Below are positions 1 through 8,885 of a DNA stretch of 64,000 bases, one piece after another; position 1 is the first letter of the stretch; every line of letters starts with the position of its first letter. The DNA lies in NCBI GenBank assembly GCA_016713825.1, contig JADJOJ010000003.1, positions 447,999 to 511,998 of the forward strand, given 5' to 3'. The position numbers and the translations under genes are program-made. The stretch is from Candidatus Leptofilum gracile (GTDB lineage: Bacteria; Chloroflexota; Anaerolineae; Promineifilales; Promineifilaceae). Below the pieces are notes generated by a model. The model was given only the letters and a program-made list of their open reading frames with translations. It was not told the origin of the DNA and ran no database searches.

Positions 1-378
1 GTTGGCCTGACAGGTACAAACTTGCTGGTTTTGCTGGAGACTCGTTTAGACAACGTGGTTTATCGTTTAGGCTGGGCTGATTCACGGGCTCAGGCTCGTC
101 AATTGGTGCAGCATGGGCATATTACGCTGAACGGCCGTAAAACAGGTGTACCATCTGCGCTGGTTTCCCCAGGCGACACCGTTGGTGTGCGCTCTGAAAG
201 TATGCGGCGCACCTATTTTAAGGATCTACGTCAAGATTTGGATGACCGGCAGGTACCCCGCTGGCTATCTTTAGACGTTAGAAATGTGTCCGCAAATGTT
301 GTGAATTTACCTGCTCGTGATGATATTGATGTTTCTATCAATGAGCAGCTTGTTGTTGAATATTACTCCCGGCGGTAA
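1..378 (+). CDS. rpsD: 30S ribosomal protein S4, 3' part (5' cut by window edge)
   Basis: S4 is a primary 16S rRNA binder of the small subunit and often an autoregulator of its operon. The reading frame is open from base 1, so the N-terminus lies outside the window. What remains is the S4 RNA-binding domain (ETRLDNVVYRLGWADSRAQ, then QLVQHGHITLNG) followed by the usual C-terminal tail ending in VEYYSRR, a typical S4 ending. It sits 39 bp before rpoA, the order seen in many Gram-positive and Chloroflexota alpha operons. The TTG at position 22 is internal and not a real start. The identification is firm. Confidence 0.96.
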   Translation, partial: VGLTGTNLLVLLETRLDNVVYRLGWADSRAQARQLVQHGHITLNGRKTGVPSALVSPGDTVGVRSESMRRTYFKDLRQDLDDRQVPRWLSLDVRNVSANVVNLPARDDIDVSINEQLVVEYYSRR

Positions 379-417
379 TTTTAACCGTCCTGAGCCTAGC
401 ATAGGGAGGTATGTACG

Positions 418-1386
418 TTGGCTATTAGTAACCTTATACTGCCCAAAATTGAAAGCACTGCGATGTCGCGTGAATACGGCCGTTTTATCCTTGGCCCATT
501 GGAAAGAGGGTATGGCACAACCTTGGGCAACGCTCTGCGCCGCGTCTTGCTTGCATCATTGCCGGGGGCTGCTATTACGTCTATTCGCGTTACCGATGTA
601 CCACACGAGTTTTCGGCCATCGAGTACGTGCGCGAAGATATGATGCAGTTGATTCTGCACATTAAACAGCTGCGCCTAAAGTTACATGGTACAGACACCG
701 CACGGTTGCGGCTGGAAGTACACGGCGCGGGCACCGTCACCGCCGCAGACATTCAAACGCCCCCAGAGGTAGAAATCATCAACCCCGACCTGTACTTGTT
801 TACGGTCGATTCTGATGACGCCTTTTTGGAGATTGAAATGACGGCCGAAACTGGTCGCGGTTACTCTCCAGCTGAGGAGCGTGGACGTTTGCCCATTGGC
901 GAGCTGCCCGTTGACGCTATTTTTAGCCCCATCCGGCGCGTTGGCTACGAAGTTGAGAAAACCCGCGTAGGACAAGCGGCAAATTATGATCGCGTCGTCA
1001 TGCAGATTTGGACAGATGGCACCATCAAACCAGAAGAATCGCTGGCACAGTCGGCCCAAATTATGATGCAATATTTGCGGCCTATTGCTGGTGTGAGCGA
1101 AGAAACCTTCTTGCCTGTTGAAGAGGAAGAAGAGGAAGAAGGGGCCATCCCGAATGAAATTTACGATACGCCGATTGAGCAGCTTGATCTGAGCGTACGC
1201 GTCTTCAATTCTTTGAAGCGGACCGGCATTACCAAAGTGGGTGAAATGCTGGATATGCTGGAGCGTGGCGAAGAAACCATGCTGGCCATCCGCAACTTCG
1301 GTGAGAAATCGCTGGATGAATTGAAAGATCAACTGCGCGCCAAAGGCTTTTTGAGAGATGAAGAGGGGGAAACGGCCGCTGCTTAG
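418..1386 (+). CDS. rpoA: DNA-directed RNA polymerase subunit alpha
   Basis: The protein has 322 residues, the normal length. Residues 1 to about 225 are the dimerisation/assembly domain, including RFILGPLERGYGTTLGNALR near the start. An unusually acidic linker of seven consecutive Glu follows at about 236-242. Residues 250-312 form the C-terminal domain that contacts UP elements and activators (LDLSVRVFNSLKRTGI, then IRNFGEKSLDEL). The start is TTG at 418. It is chosen because a strong Shine-Dalgarno (GGGAGGT, 403-409) lies 8 bp upstream, while the ATG at 411 is out of frame. The gene sits between rpsD and rplQ and is presumably cotranscribed with them. Confidence 0.98.
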   Translation: MAISNLILPKIESTAMSREYGRFILGPLERGYGTTLGNALRRVLLASLPGAAITSIRVTDVPHEFSAIEYVREDMMQLILHIKQLRLKLHGTDTARLRLEVHGAGTVTAADIQTPPEVEIINPDLYLFTVDSDDAFLEIEMTAETGRGYSPAEERGRLPIGELPVDAIFSPIRRVGYEVEKTRVGQAANYDRVVMQIWTDGTIKPEESLAQSAQIMMQYLRPIAGVSEETFLPVEEEEEEEGAIPNEIYDTPIEQLDLSVRVFNSLKRTGITKVGEMLDMLERGEETMLAIRNFGEKSLDELKDQLRAKGFLRDEEGETAAA

Positions 1387-1422
1387 GTACGGCCGTTCGC
1401 CTAACAAAACGAGGTAAACATC

Positions 1423-1845
1423 ATGCGACACAGAGTAAGCGGTCGTAAGTTGGGTCGAGACAGCGCGCATCGTAAAGCATTGCGCAAAAATATGATTGCC
1501 GAGCTGCTCGTCCACGAACAAATTCTGACCACAGAAGCAAAAGCACGAATGCTGCGTCCCGCAGCCGAAAAAATTATTACCATGGCCAAACGGGGGCTCG
1601 CCAAGAACGATGTCGCCCAGGCTATTCATGCGCGGCGCCTGGTTGCCGCACGCATCGCTCGTTTCCGTCAGGCAGAAGATGAAGACGGCGTTTCCGGCGA
1701 GGTGGATGTTGTCAAGAAACTGTTCGACGACATCGCCCCCCGCTATGCTGATCGGCCAGGTGGGTACACCCGCATGGTTAAAATTGGCAAACGCTCCGGC
1801 GATAATGCCGATATGGCATTGATCATGCTGGTTGACGGGGAGTAA
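1423..1845 (+). CDS. rplQ: 50S ribosomal protein L17
   Basis: L17 binds 23S rRNA near the exit tunnel. The N-terminus (MRHRVSGRKLGRDSAHRKAL) and the following helix ending in LLVHEQILTTEAKARMLRPA are diagnostic. At 140 residues it is longer than the usual 116-120. The extra residues are an acidic segment around 82-100 (RQAEDEDGVSGEVDVVKKLF) before the conserved end, where GGYTRMVKIGKRSGDNADMA is recognisable. The gene follows rpoA by 36 bp with a GAGGT ribosome-binding site. Its stop almost abuts the truA start. Confidence 0.97.
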   Translation: MRHRVSGRKLGRDSAHRKALRKNMIAELLVHEQILTTEAKARMLRPAAEKIITMAKRGLAKNDVAQAIHARRLVAARIARFRQAEDEDGVSGEVDVVKKLFDDIAPRYADRPGGYTRMVKIGKRSGDNADMALIMLVDGE

Positions 1846-1848
1846 TGC

Positions 1849-2613
1849 TTGCAAACTTATGCTGCTCTGATTGCCTACGACGGCACAGAGTATCATGGTT
1901 TTCAGCGGCAGGTTGAAACGCAACCAACCGTACAGAGCACCCTTGAAGTTGTCCTGAGCCGGCTATCCCGCCAACCCGTTACGGTGCTCGGCTCAGGCAG
2001 AACAGACAGCGGTGTTCATGCAGTTGGACAAGTCATTTCCTTTTCTCTGGCGTGGCGGCATTCCAGCGAAGATTTACAGAAAGCGCTGAATGCCAATTTG
2101 CCAGAAGATATCGCAATTTTACAACTGAAACAGGTACCATCCTCCTTTCATCCCAGGTATGATGCCCAGCGCCGGGCTTACGTGTACACGGTATACGATG
2201 GCCCGGTGAGACATCCGCTAAAGCGGCGGTTTAGCTGGCATGTTTACAAGCCATTGGATGAAGAAAAGATGAACCGGGCTGCCAAATCATTGTTGGGTAC
2301 ACACAACTTTGCCACCTTTGGACAGCCACCACAGGGTAATAACTTTGTGCGTGAGCTGTTTGTGGCCGAGTGGCTGCGCTCTGAAAATGATTTAACCTTT
2401 CGGATTGAGGCGAATGCGTTTCTATACCGGATGGTGCGCAGCATTGTGGGCAGTTTAAAGCTGGTGGGAGATGGTACCTGGACTATCGAAGAGTTTGTGC
2501 GGGCGTTTCAGGCTGAAAATCGCCAGGCGTGCGGTACAGTGGCTCCCCCACAAGGTCTTTGTCTTGTTTCTATAACGTATAAAAACCTGAGCTGGTCTGA
2601 TGGATCGGCTTAG
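1849..2613 (+). CDS. truA: tRNA pseudouridine(38-40) synthase TruA
   Basis: TruA isomerises uridines 38-40 in the anticodon arm of tRNAs. The protein has 254 residues, the family norm. The catalytic aspartate is Asp53 in GSGRTDSGVHAVGQV. The N-terminus (YDGTEYHGFQRQ) and the C-terminal FLYRMVRSIVGSL motif are both typical. The TTG start at 1849 begins 3 bp after the rplQ stop, and the ATG at 1845 is out of frame. Its place between rplQ and rplM is common in Firmicutes and Chloroflexota and implies cotranscription with the ribosomal genes. Confidence 0.96.
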   Translation: MQTYAALIAYDGTEYHGFQRQVETQPTVQSTLEVVLSRLSRQPVTVLGSGRTDSGVHAVGQVISFSLAWRHSSEDLQKALNANLPEDIAILQLKQVPSSFHPRYDAQRRAYVYTVYDGPVRHPLKRRFSWHVYKPLDEEKMNRAAKSLLGTHNFATFGQPPQGNNFVRELFVAEWLRSENDLTFRIEANAFLYRMVRSIVGSLKLVGDGTWTIEEFVRAFQAENRQACGTVAPPQGLCLVSITYKNLSWSDGSA

Positions 2614-2630
2614 ATGTAGGAGAAAGCGGC

Positions 2631-3059
2631 ATGAAAACGTTCATCACAAAACCAGCCGAGGTTGAACGCCAATGGCATGTTGTGGATGCTCAGGGCCAAA
2701 CTTTAGGCCGGCTGGCATCGCGCATTGCTGCAATTTTGCGCGGCAAGCATAAGCCAGGGTTTTCCCCCTCGGTGGACTGTGGCGATTACGTCATTGTAAT
2801 CAACGCAGAAAAAATTCATGTAACGGGTCGGCGTATGGATCAGAAGATGTATTACAGACACTCTGGTTATCCGGGTGGCCTGACAGAAATCAGCTTGCGT
2901 GACCAATTGGAAAAATTCCCAACGCGTCCGATTGAAGCGGCCGTTAAAGGGATGCTGCCCAAAAATAAGCTGGGACGCAAGATGATTAAGAAGCTGAAAG
3001 TTTACGCGGGTGAAGAGCATCCGCATCAGGCACAGCAGCCTGTTCCAATGGAACTGTAG
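2631..3059 (+). CDS. rplM: 50S ribosomal protein L13
   Basis: L13 is an early-assembly protein of the large subunit. The 142-residue product has the canonical start (KTFITKPAEVERQWHVVDA), LGRLASRIAAILRGKHKP, the GGDYV-like CGDYVIVINAEKI, and the ending HPHQAQQP. The Shine-Dalgarno is AGGAGA at 2617-2622. The gene forms a pair with rpsI 13 bp downstream, as in almost all bacteria. Confidence 0.97.
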   Translation: MKTFITKPAEVERQWHVVDAQGQTLGRLASRIAAILRGKHKPGFSPSVDCGDYVIVINAEKIHVTGRRMDQKMYYRHSGYPGGLTEISLRDQLEKFPTRPIEAAVKGMLPKNKLGRKMIKKLKVYAGEEHPHQAQQPVPMEL

Positions 3060-3072
3060 GAGATTGATTGAG

Positions 3073-3483
3073 ATGGCAGAAGAATCAAGACGGTATTACG
3101 AAGGAATTGGCCGCCGCAAACGTGCCTCTGCGCGAGTGCGTATTTACCTGGATCAGGAAGCTGGTGGCAATTTCATGGTCAATGGTAAAGACGTGAAAGA
3201 ATATTTTCCGCGTTTTGGCGATTACCTGGCGCTGACTGGTCCGTTGGATGACGCTAACTTGACGGGCAAAGTTGATGTTAGTGTGCATATCAATGGTGGC
3301 GGGGTGACTGGCCAAACGGGTGCTGTGCGTCTTGGCCTGGCCCGTGCTTTGGTAGAGTACGATGAGAATCTGCGTAGTGCGCTGCGTGCGGGGGGACATC
3401 TAACCCGGGATGCGCGCATTAAGGAACGCAAAAAGCCAGGTCTGAAGCGTGCTCGTAAAGCGCCGACCTATACCAAGCGTTAA
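3073..3483 (+). CDS. rpsI: 30S ribosomal protein S9
   Basis: S9 reaches the P-site tRNA with its basic C-terminal tail. This 136-residue protein has YYEGIGRRKRASARVRIYL at the start, GGGVTGQTGAVRLGLARAL in the middle and the family ending KKPGLKRARKAPTYTKR. The ATG at 3073 is chosen over an in-frame upstream start at 3010. The family begins just before the YYEG motif, and GTAGGAGAT lies 10 bp upstream of this ATG. It is the last gene of the ribosomal operon; a terminator follows. Confidence 0.97.
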   Translation: MAEESRRYYEGIGRRKRASARVRIYLDQEAGGNFMVNGKDVKEYFPRFGDYLALTGPLDDANLTGKVDVSVHINGGGVTGQTGAVRLGLARALVEYDENLRSALRAGGHLTRDARIKERKKPGLKRARKAPTYTKR

Positions 3484-3515
3484 TTTGTTTGGTTTTTTGG
3501 CTTAATTTAGTGCTT

Positions 3516-3545
3516 AAAAAGGCGAGAGAATTCTCTCGTCTTTTT
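3516..3545 (+). terminator. Rho-independent terminator after rpsI
   Basis: A palindrome centred at 3530/3531 (CGAGAGAATTCTCTCG) is flanked by AAAAAGG on the left and TCTTTTT on the right. It gives a stem of about 15 bp with a U-tract, 33 bp after the rpsI stop. It ends the ribosomal operon and precedes the mazG ribosome-binding site. Confidence 0.85.
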
Positions 3546-3568
3546 GCTTTGGGGAAAGGAAGGCAAAA

Positions 3569-5014
3569 ATGGGTATTACGGTTGTTGGGTTGGGGCCGGG
3601 AAACGGCCGTTTCCTCACCCGCACCGCCTGGGACACACTCGGCCAGGCACAGGAAGTATACCTGCGCACAGCACGCCATCCAGCAGTAGCCGACTTGCCG
3701 GAAAACGTGACGCGCCACAGCTTTGACCACATCTACGACAGCGCCGAAAGCTTTGAGACGGTGTACGAAACGATTGTGGCGGAGCTGTTGCAATTGGCCC
3801 AACAGGGGGATGTGATCTATGCGGTGCCAGGACATCCCTTCGTAGGAGAGTCTACCGTGACGCGGCTGGTGGCGGAGGCGAAAGCGGCTGGCGTGCCGGT
3901 ACAGGTGGTGGCTGGGTTGAGCTTTGTGGAGCCTTGCTTAACGGCCGTTGCCCAAGACGGCATGGACGGCGTGCAAATCTTCGACGCGATCGAGTTGAGT
4001 CAGTATTTGTACCCGCCGGTGAACCCGGACTTTCCGCTGCTGCTGGGGCAGGTGTACAGCCGGATGTTGGCCAGTGAGCTGAAGTTGGTGTTAACGGCCG
4101 TTTACCCCGATGAACATCCCGTCACCCTCATCCACCAGGCCGGAGACGACGATGAGGCCATCGAGCAGGTGCCGCTGTACGCCATCGACCGCAGCGACGC
4201 GGTGAGCCACCTTACCAGCCTGTTTGTGCCGCCGCTGCCCCAACCCTCCTCGCTGAACGCGCTGGCCGAGACGGTGGCCATCTTGCGCAGCCCGGATGGC
4301 TGCCCCTGGGACCAGGAGCAGACGCCGCAAAGCTTGCGCAGCGGCTTTTTGGAAGAAGCCAGCGAGGTGCTGGGTGCCATCGATGCCAACGATATGGAGG
4401 AACTGCGCGAGGAGTTGGGCGACGTGCTGTACCATTTGGTGATGCAAACGCAGATCGCCAGTGAAGATGAAGAGTTCCGGCTGACGGACGTGATTGCGGG
4501 CATTGACGCCAAGCTGAAATACCGCCATCCGCACGTGTGGGGAGATTGGCAGGTGGCCGACAGCGCCGAGGTGATTGAAAATTGGGAGATGCTCAAGGCC
4601 AAAGAGAAGGCGGATCGTTCGGATTCACTGGTGGACAACATTCCCGAGGCGCTGCCCGCGCTGGCCCGGTCGCAGAAGCTGCAAGGGCGGGTGCGTAAGG
4701 TGGGTTTTGACTGGCCCACTATCGAGGGTGTGTACGAAAAAGTGCAGGAAGAGATTGCCGAACTGCGAGAAGCGGAAACGCCGGAGCACCGGGCGGAAGA
4801 GCTGGGCGATTTACTGTTTGTGACCGTGAATCTGGCCAAATGGCTGGATATTGATGCCGAATCGGCGCTGCGGGAGGCCAATTTGAAGTTTAGCCGCCGT
4901 TTTCGGGCGTTAGAAAAGCTGGCGGCGCAGCGCAATTTGCAACTGTCGGAGATGGCTCCAGATGATTTAGAAGCACTTTGGCAAGAGGTAAAGCGAGAAA
5001 CTGAAAAAAGATAG
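3569..5014 (+). CDS. mazG: Tetrapyrrole methylase-MazG fusion, nucleoside triphosphate pyrophosphohydrolase
   Basis: The 481-residue protein is a YabN-type fusion. Residues 1 to about 220 are a SAM-dependent tetrapyrrole (precorrin-like) methylase domain, with VVGLGPGNGRFLT at the start and YAVPGHPFVGEST near 90. Residues of about 230-475 carry MazG, which hydrolyses (d)NTPs to monophosphate plus pyrophosphate. The first MazG repeat has RSPDGCPWDQEQT and the metal-binding EEASE...EELREELGD pattern (about 260-290). The second has EEIAELRE...RAEELGDLLF (about 390-415). The role is nucleotide-pool cleaning; the job of the methylase half is unknown in the family. The start ATG follows GGAAAGGAAGG. 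Confidence 0.9.
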   Translation: MGITVVGLGPGNGRFLTRTAWDTLGQAQEVYLRTARHPAVADLPENVTRHSFDHIYDSAESFETVYETIVAELLQLAQQGDVIYAVPGHPFVGESTVTRLVAEAKAAGVPVQVVAGLSFVEPCLTAVAQDGMDGVQIFDAIELSQYLYPPVNPDFPLLLGQVYSRMLASELKLVLTAVYPDEHPVTLIHQAGDDDEAIEQVPLYAIDRSDAVSHLTSLFVPPLPQPSSLNALAETVAILRSPDGCPWDQEQTPQSLRSGFLEEASEVLGAIDANDMEELREELGDVLYHLVMQTQIASEDEEFRLTDVIAGIDAKLKYRHPHVWGDWQVADSAEVIENWEMLKAKEKADRSDSLVDNIPEALPALARSQKLQGRVRKVGFDWPTIEGVYEKVQEEIAELREAETPEHRAEELGDLLFVTVNLAKWLDIDAESALREANLKFSRRFRALEKLAAQRNLQLSEMAPDDLEALWQEVKRETEKR

Positions 5015-5022
5015 TGTACAGA

Positions 5023-6423
5023 TTATTCTTCCACTTCTAGCGGTTGGTAAAATTTACACTGCTGTTCGTTGCTTGTCATCAGTTCGCAATCGCCGTCTAA
5101 ATAATAAAAACGCTCAACAACCATTTGCAGTGGCGCAGTGGATTGCAATGTTCCTTCAATAATCACATCCTGCTCTGGATCAAGCGATGATACGATCTCA
5201 GGTAGTGAATTGTTAATGAGATAGGGTTGCACTTGCGACCAAGAGCCACGCAGTTGAAACGAAGCCGATAGCGGATACATCGTCAGAATTTCAGGATTGA
5301 AGCGGTGCAGATCGAAGAACGGTTGATACAAAGTAATCGTTTCATCATCTGGGCTAACTGCCTGGCCCCAAATTGGGTAAAAAGTGCCACCGTTTGCCGT
5401 TCGATAGCCAGTAAGCGTCAGCGTCTGACCGGGCTGGATCACGTCTCGCGGCGAAATTGTGGTGGGAAACGGCCGTAAAGAACCAGAGAGCATCCCCAAC
5501 CCAAAATATGACCTTAAATCTACCTCATAAGAAACACCTTCCGTATCAACAAGCGTGAAATCGTAGGTTGGTGGATTTGCTTCGGTTTCCACGACGCCAC
5601 TTATTGTTTGAGGTGCTGCGGCAAAATCAATCCTTTCCAGGGGAGATTGATAAATGGTTAGCATCAGGCCCTGCACCCAGCCAGTAGGTATGATCGTTTC
5701 GCCATCGTTATCTGTGGCAAATTGCAGCGTCTCAATCATCGTCTGGAAAATTTCCATTTCCGCAGGAGTGCGCGGAGCGACGCCGCTGTGAAAATAGAGG
5801 TTTACAATTTGATTGTTGTCCAGAATGTACAACTCAATCGCGTTGGCGCCCCCACCGCCTTCCAGGAACAGGAACGCGGGGCGACCTTTTACTTCACCAT
5901 TTTGCTTTACGAAGCCGTCGGCCAATAAAATGCCGCTTTGTGATTTGTGTTGTTGTATCCAGCCAAGCCAGTTAGCACCAGAAAACTCGAAAGCCTGCAC
6001 GGTGATGAACGAGCCCGTCTCTGGAACTTGAAAACGCTTAGGGCGAAACGGTTGAATGTCCCACGCTTGTGGCAATTGAAACAAAACGTCGGGTGCCTCG
6101 CCCTCTTCATGCCATTTCCAACCCGGATTTGGTGTCAATTTTATAGTTGTAGGGATAGCTGTGGCTGTGGCGGTTTCTGTAGCAGGCGTTTCTGGTGTTA
6201 CTGTTGGTATTGCTGTGCTAGTGGCTGCGGGTGACGATGTGGCAAGGGTTGAGATCGGCGATTCCTCGGCAATTTGTGAGGTTGAATCCCCAGCGGGGGG
6301 TAGTGGCTCAGGTTGTTCCTCACACCCGCTTAAAGTAAAAACAAGAGAGAATCCAACTAAAAGTAGAATAGTAAGCCGGTTCACAAAGCCATCATCTTTT
6401 TTGTTATATCTTTTTACATTCAT
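5023..6423 (-). CDS. Putative exported lipoprotein with a PsbP-like module
   Basis: The product has 466 residues. A hydrophobic stretch ends in the lipobox LSGC with the acylated Cys at 34. A Thr/Ser/Pro/Ala-rich linker (about 45-95) follows, typical of surface lipoproteins in this genome. After it comes a globular region opening with FQLPQAWDIQPF, a pattern like the F-x-L-x-x-P-x-x-W module also found in the next gene downstream of strand reading. The rest is unrecognised. The annotated ATG has a weak ribosome site; a GTG at residue 14 is an alternative that would give a more standard signal peptide. It is convergent with mazG, with 8 bp between stops. It is probably an envelope protein of unknown function. 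Confidence 0.7.
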   Translation of the reverse strand: MNVKRYNKKDDGFVNRLTILLLVGFSLVFTLSGCEEQPEPLPPAGDSTSQIAEESPISTLATSSPAATSTAIPTVTPETPATETATATAIPTTIKLTPNPGWKWHEEGEAPDVLFQLPQAWDIQPFRPKRFQVPETGSFITVQAFEFSGANWLGWIQQHKSQSGILLADGFVKQNGEVKGRPAFLFLEGGGGANAIELYILDNNQIVNLYFHSGVAPRTPAEMEIFQTMIETLQFATDNDGETIIPTGWVQGLMLTIYQSPLERIDFAAAPQTISGVVETEANPPTYDFTLVDTEGVSYEVDLRSYFGLGMLSGSLRPFPTTISPRDVIQPGQTLTLTGYRTANGGTFYPIWGQAVSPDDETITLYQPFFDLHRFNPEILTMYPLSASFQLRGSWSQVQPYLINNSLPEIVSSLDPEQDVIIEGTLQSTAPLQMVVERFYYLDGDCELMTSNEQQCKFYQPLEVEE

Positions 6424-6516
6424 TGCTCAATAACGTTGCTTTTTGCTTCGCACCCAGTACAGCGTTTAGTAAAAATGAATACACATAACAACGCTGTACT
6501 GGTACTAGGAATAAGC

Positions 6517-7805
6517 TCAAACATAAGAATACGTCCAGCCCTGAGATGGACTAGAAGCAGCAATTGCCCTGGTACCGTCACAAGGTTGGCACCACGACAT
6601 CTCAGTGATTGTAACATTACCACTACCTGACCAATTAGCTGCATGGGCAACGTGCCCCGGAGAGCCTCCCCAACAAGCAATGCTCATCCCACCTGTTACT
6701 GGCTGGCTCGATTGAGTCCATGCAGAGTGATCATTTACCTGACCCCACCATGTTCCTGCATTTCCGCTGAATGGAAGTCCCGGATACTTATAGTAACACC
6801 ACCAAGTGCAGTTACCATCGTTACAACAAGGGAAAGGATTGTAAGCGGCAGTATAACAACAAGTATTAACCATTCTATCAAGATGCTTTTGAGCAGATAG
6901 TTTGCCATCATGTCTAGCGATTGTTGGAATCTCGACGCTTGCCGATGTGCTGGTCCCCGGCAAATTGAAAGATTCTAGCATATGCCAATAAGCATTTAGA
7001 TCCGTAGTCATGCCAGTCATCCAGTTCATGAGCCGGTATACATAATTTCCGTCGCTAAAATAAGTGAGCATCAGATCTCTCTTATGTTCCTGTAAAAATG
7101 TAACTGCTGGTTTTCCAGATACAGTAGCATTACTTTTTATAGTCATTTGGTCAACTAAACGAGTTTCTTTGTACCAATTCATCCAATTAGCAAAGCTCCT
7201 TCCTTTTGCCATCCAAATGTCTAGATAAACTAGCACCGGTGAAGAAGAGAAAGCAATACGCTTGAGGATGGCTTCGTCATCAATGAGCGGTGTGGGTTGC
7301 TCCTCAAGGATATTAGCTTGCCATTCGGAAGGGTATTCCAAACTAAAGCCGAAGCGGGATCTCTGTAGGTTTGGTAAGAGAGGGTGTAGGAGCCTGCTGA
7401 CGCCAAGGTACGGTGTAGACTAGGTGCGCCTAGCAGGGGAAATGTTGCAAGTAGTGCACTGCCTCGGCTGAGAAAGCGTCGCCGTCCTGGATGGGCGACC
7501 TGTAGCTGAGATGCGGGTGCCGCTTGTAGCAGCTTGGCAATGCGCCAGGCACGCTGTACACCTAGCCCCATCACGATTTTAGCCATCAGCCTTACACCAG
7601 TGGCGATTTCTATTTCGCCACCTTTTTCTATTTCTACTAATGTGGGCTGCCAGTGCCAGTTAGGGTTTGACTCTTTCAGCAAAGCTTGCATTTCCTCGTC
7701 TCGTAAGCTTCTTGCCTGAAGCCATCCGTCGCTTTCAACTGCAATATCTTTGGCGATTTGGGTGCAACGGCCGCATCCAGAATCGAACAGTAAATAACGT
7801 TCCAT
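6517..7805 (-). pseudogene. Exported thiol-redox/CHAP-like protein, broken by one frameshift
   Basis: Two overlapping frames make one gene. The upstream frame (7805 to about 7355) starts with a DCC/DUF393-like thiol domain (LFDSGCGRC, Cys11 and Cys14). Around residues 105-130 it has a twin-arginine-like segment (RRRFLSRGSALLATFPLLG) and then YQTYRDP. The downstream frame resumes with RFGFSLEYPSEWQ, a PsbP-like module as in the neighbouring lipoprotein. It ends in a Cys/Trp-rich domain (NCTWWCYYKYPG, then SPGHVAHAANW) that resembles a CHAP cysteine peptidase/amidase. Restoring one C in the CCC run near 7355 would fuse the halves in frame. This may be a sequencing error rather than true decay. 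The order of a redox domain before a TAT-like signal is odd. Confidence 0.6.
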
Positions 7806-7979
7806 GTGATTTTTTCCTTTGGCAAATTGCAGTCTGTCAATTTGCCTATAGAGTCAAATGCAACGTTGATACTTGCTTATGGATTCTATATGCCACTCTA
7901 TCACATGGTCACTTTATTAGCCCCGTCCGATCAGACAAGATTGTTCCTATCTTTTTCGATAGGTTTAGCACTTTCAGCC

Positions 7980-8606
7980 CTAAAGTAAATTGTGTTTGAT
8001 TGCTTTCATAACGGCTTCGGTGCGGCTGCAAACTATCAGACATTGAAAGATTTGCCGCAAATGGTAGCGTACGGTGTTTTGGCTAATTTCTAGCGTTTGT
8101 CCAATTTGAGCGTTTGTCTGTCCCTTGGCTACTAGGCGCAAGATGTCTTTTTGTCGTTTGGTCAGCTTGGGTAAGGGCTCGTTGTGGTTGCTGTGTATTA
8201 GCCTTTCTACTACCTGGCGACTGAGCGGAATTTTACCGTTTGCCACTTCTCTGATGGCCATAGCCAGTTCCGATTGGGTTTCCGTTTTGAGCATATAGCC
8301 ATCGGCATTTGCTTGTAAAGTGGCCTCTGCACAGGCTTTATCACAGACGGCAGCTAACACCAACACCTTTATTTCTGGAATCTCTTGCTTTAACTGGTGT
8401 ATTAGCTTTAGCATCTCTTTATCAGGTGTGACCATGCCAAGAACAAGCACATCCGGACTTTTCTGACGACACAACAACAAAGCGTTTTCATAATTGATAG
8501 ATTGTGCCGCAATGACAATATCTGCTTCTGGCTCCAGGAATTTCACTACCCCCTCACAAGCAATTGGGAAGGAGTCCACTACACATATCTGAATTAAGTT
8601 ATTCAT
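7980..8606 (-). CDS. LuxR/NarL-type regulator with a degenerate receiver
   Basis: The 208-residue protein has a receiver-like domain (1 to about 120) and a LuxR-type helix-turn-helix (LTKRQKDILRLVAKGQTNAQ, then ISQNTVRYHLRQIF, about 145-185). In NarL relatives the phosphorylated Asp sits in LLDLNMP. Here the matching segment is VLGMVTP, with Gly57 in its place, and the acidic pair at the N-terminus is reduced to a single Asp11. The late Lys (MLKTE) is kept. It is therefore probably not controlled by phosphorylation. It lies upstream, on the same strand, of the CHAP-like gene with 174 bp between them and could regulate it. No cognate kinase is adjacent. Confidence 0.85.
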   Translation of the reverse strand: MNNLIQICVVDSFPIACEGVVKFLEPEADIVIAAQSINYENALLLCRQKSPDVLVLGMVTPDKEMLKLIHQLKQEIPEIKVLVLAAVCDKACAEATLQANADGYMLKTETQSELAMAIREVANGKIPLSRQVVERLIHSNHNEPLPKLTKRQKDILRLVAKGQTNAQIGQTLEISQNTVRYHLRQIFQCLIVCSRTEAVMKAIKHNLL

Positions 8607-8885
8607 TTAATCTAATCCTCCAACCTTTTGGTGTTTTAGGAAGCATATATTTTGTTGGCTTTGTCGTAGAGGTGTGTTCTTTTGGGTCGCTACCCGCCGT
8701 TTGCATAAGGAACGATCAAATTCTAACATGGCACAGTGTGTAAGGGAACAGATTATCTTTTGCTCTCACGACTTGTTTATGGGGTATGAGCGGGTGTTGC
8801 TCGCAAGAGAGTTGCCAAATGGTACCGGGTTGGTTAAAGTAGTCGCAGTTTTAATGGTTGTGATTTTGTACAGGAAGGAGGCAGT

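Noticed and set aside
682..1923. 413-residue open frame on the minus strand across rpoA, rplQ and truA
   Set aside because: It lies opposite three certain genes and its product has no recognisable pattern; it is a shadow frame of GC-biased coding DNA.
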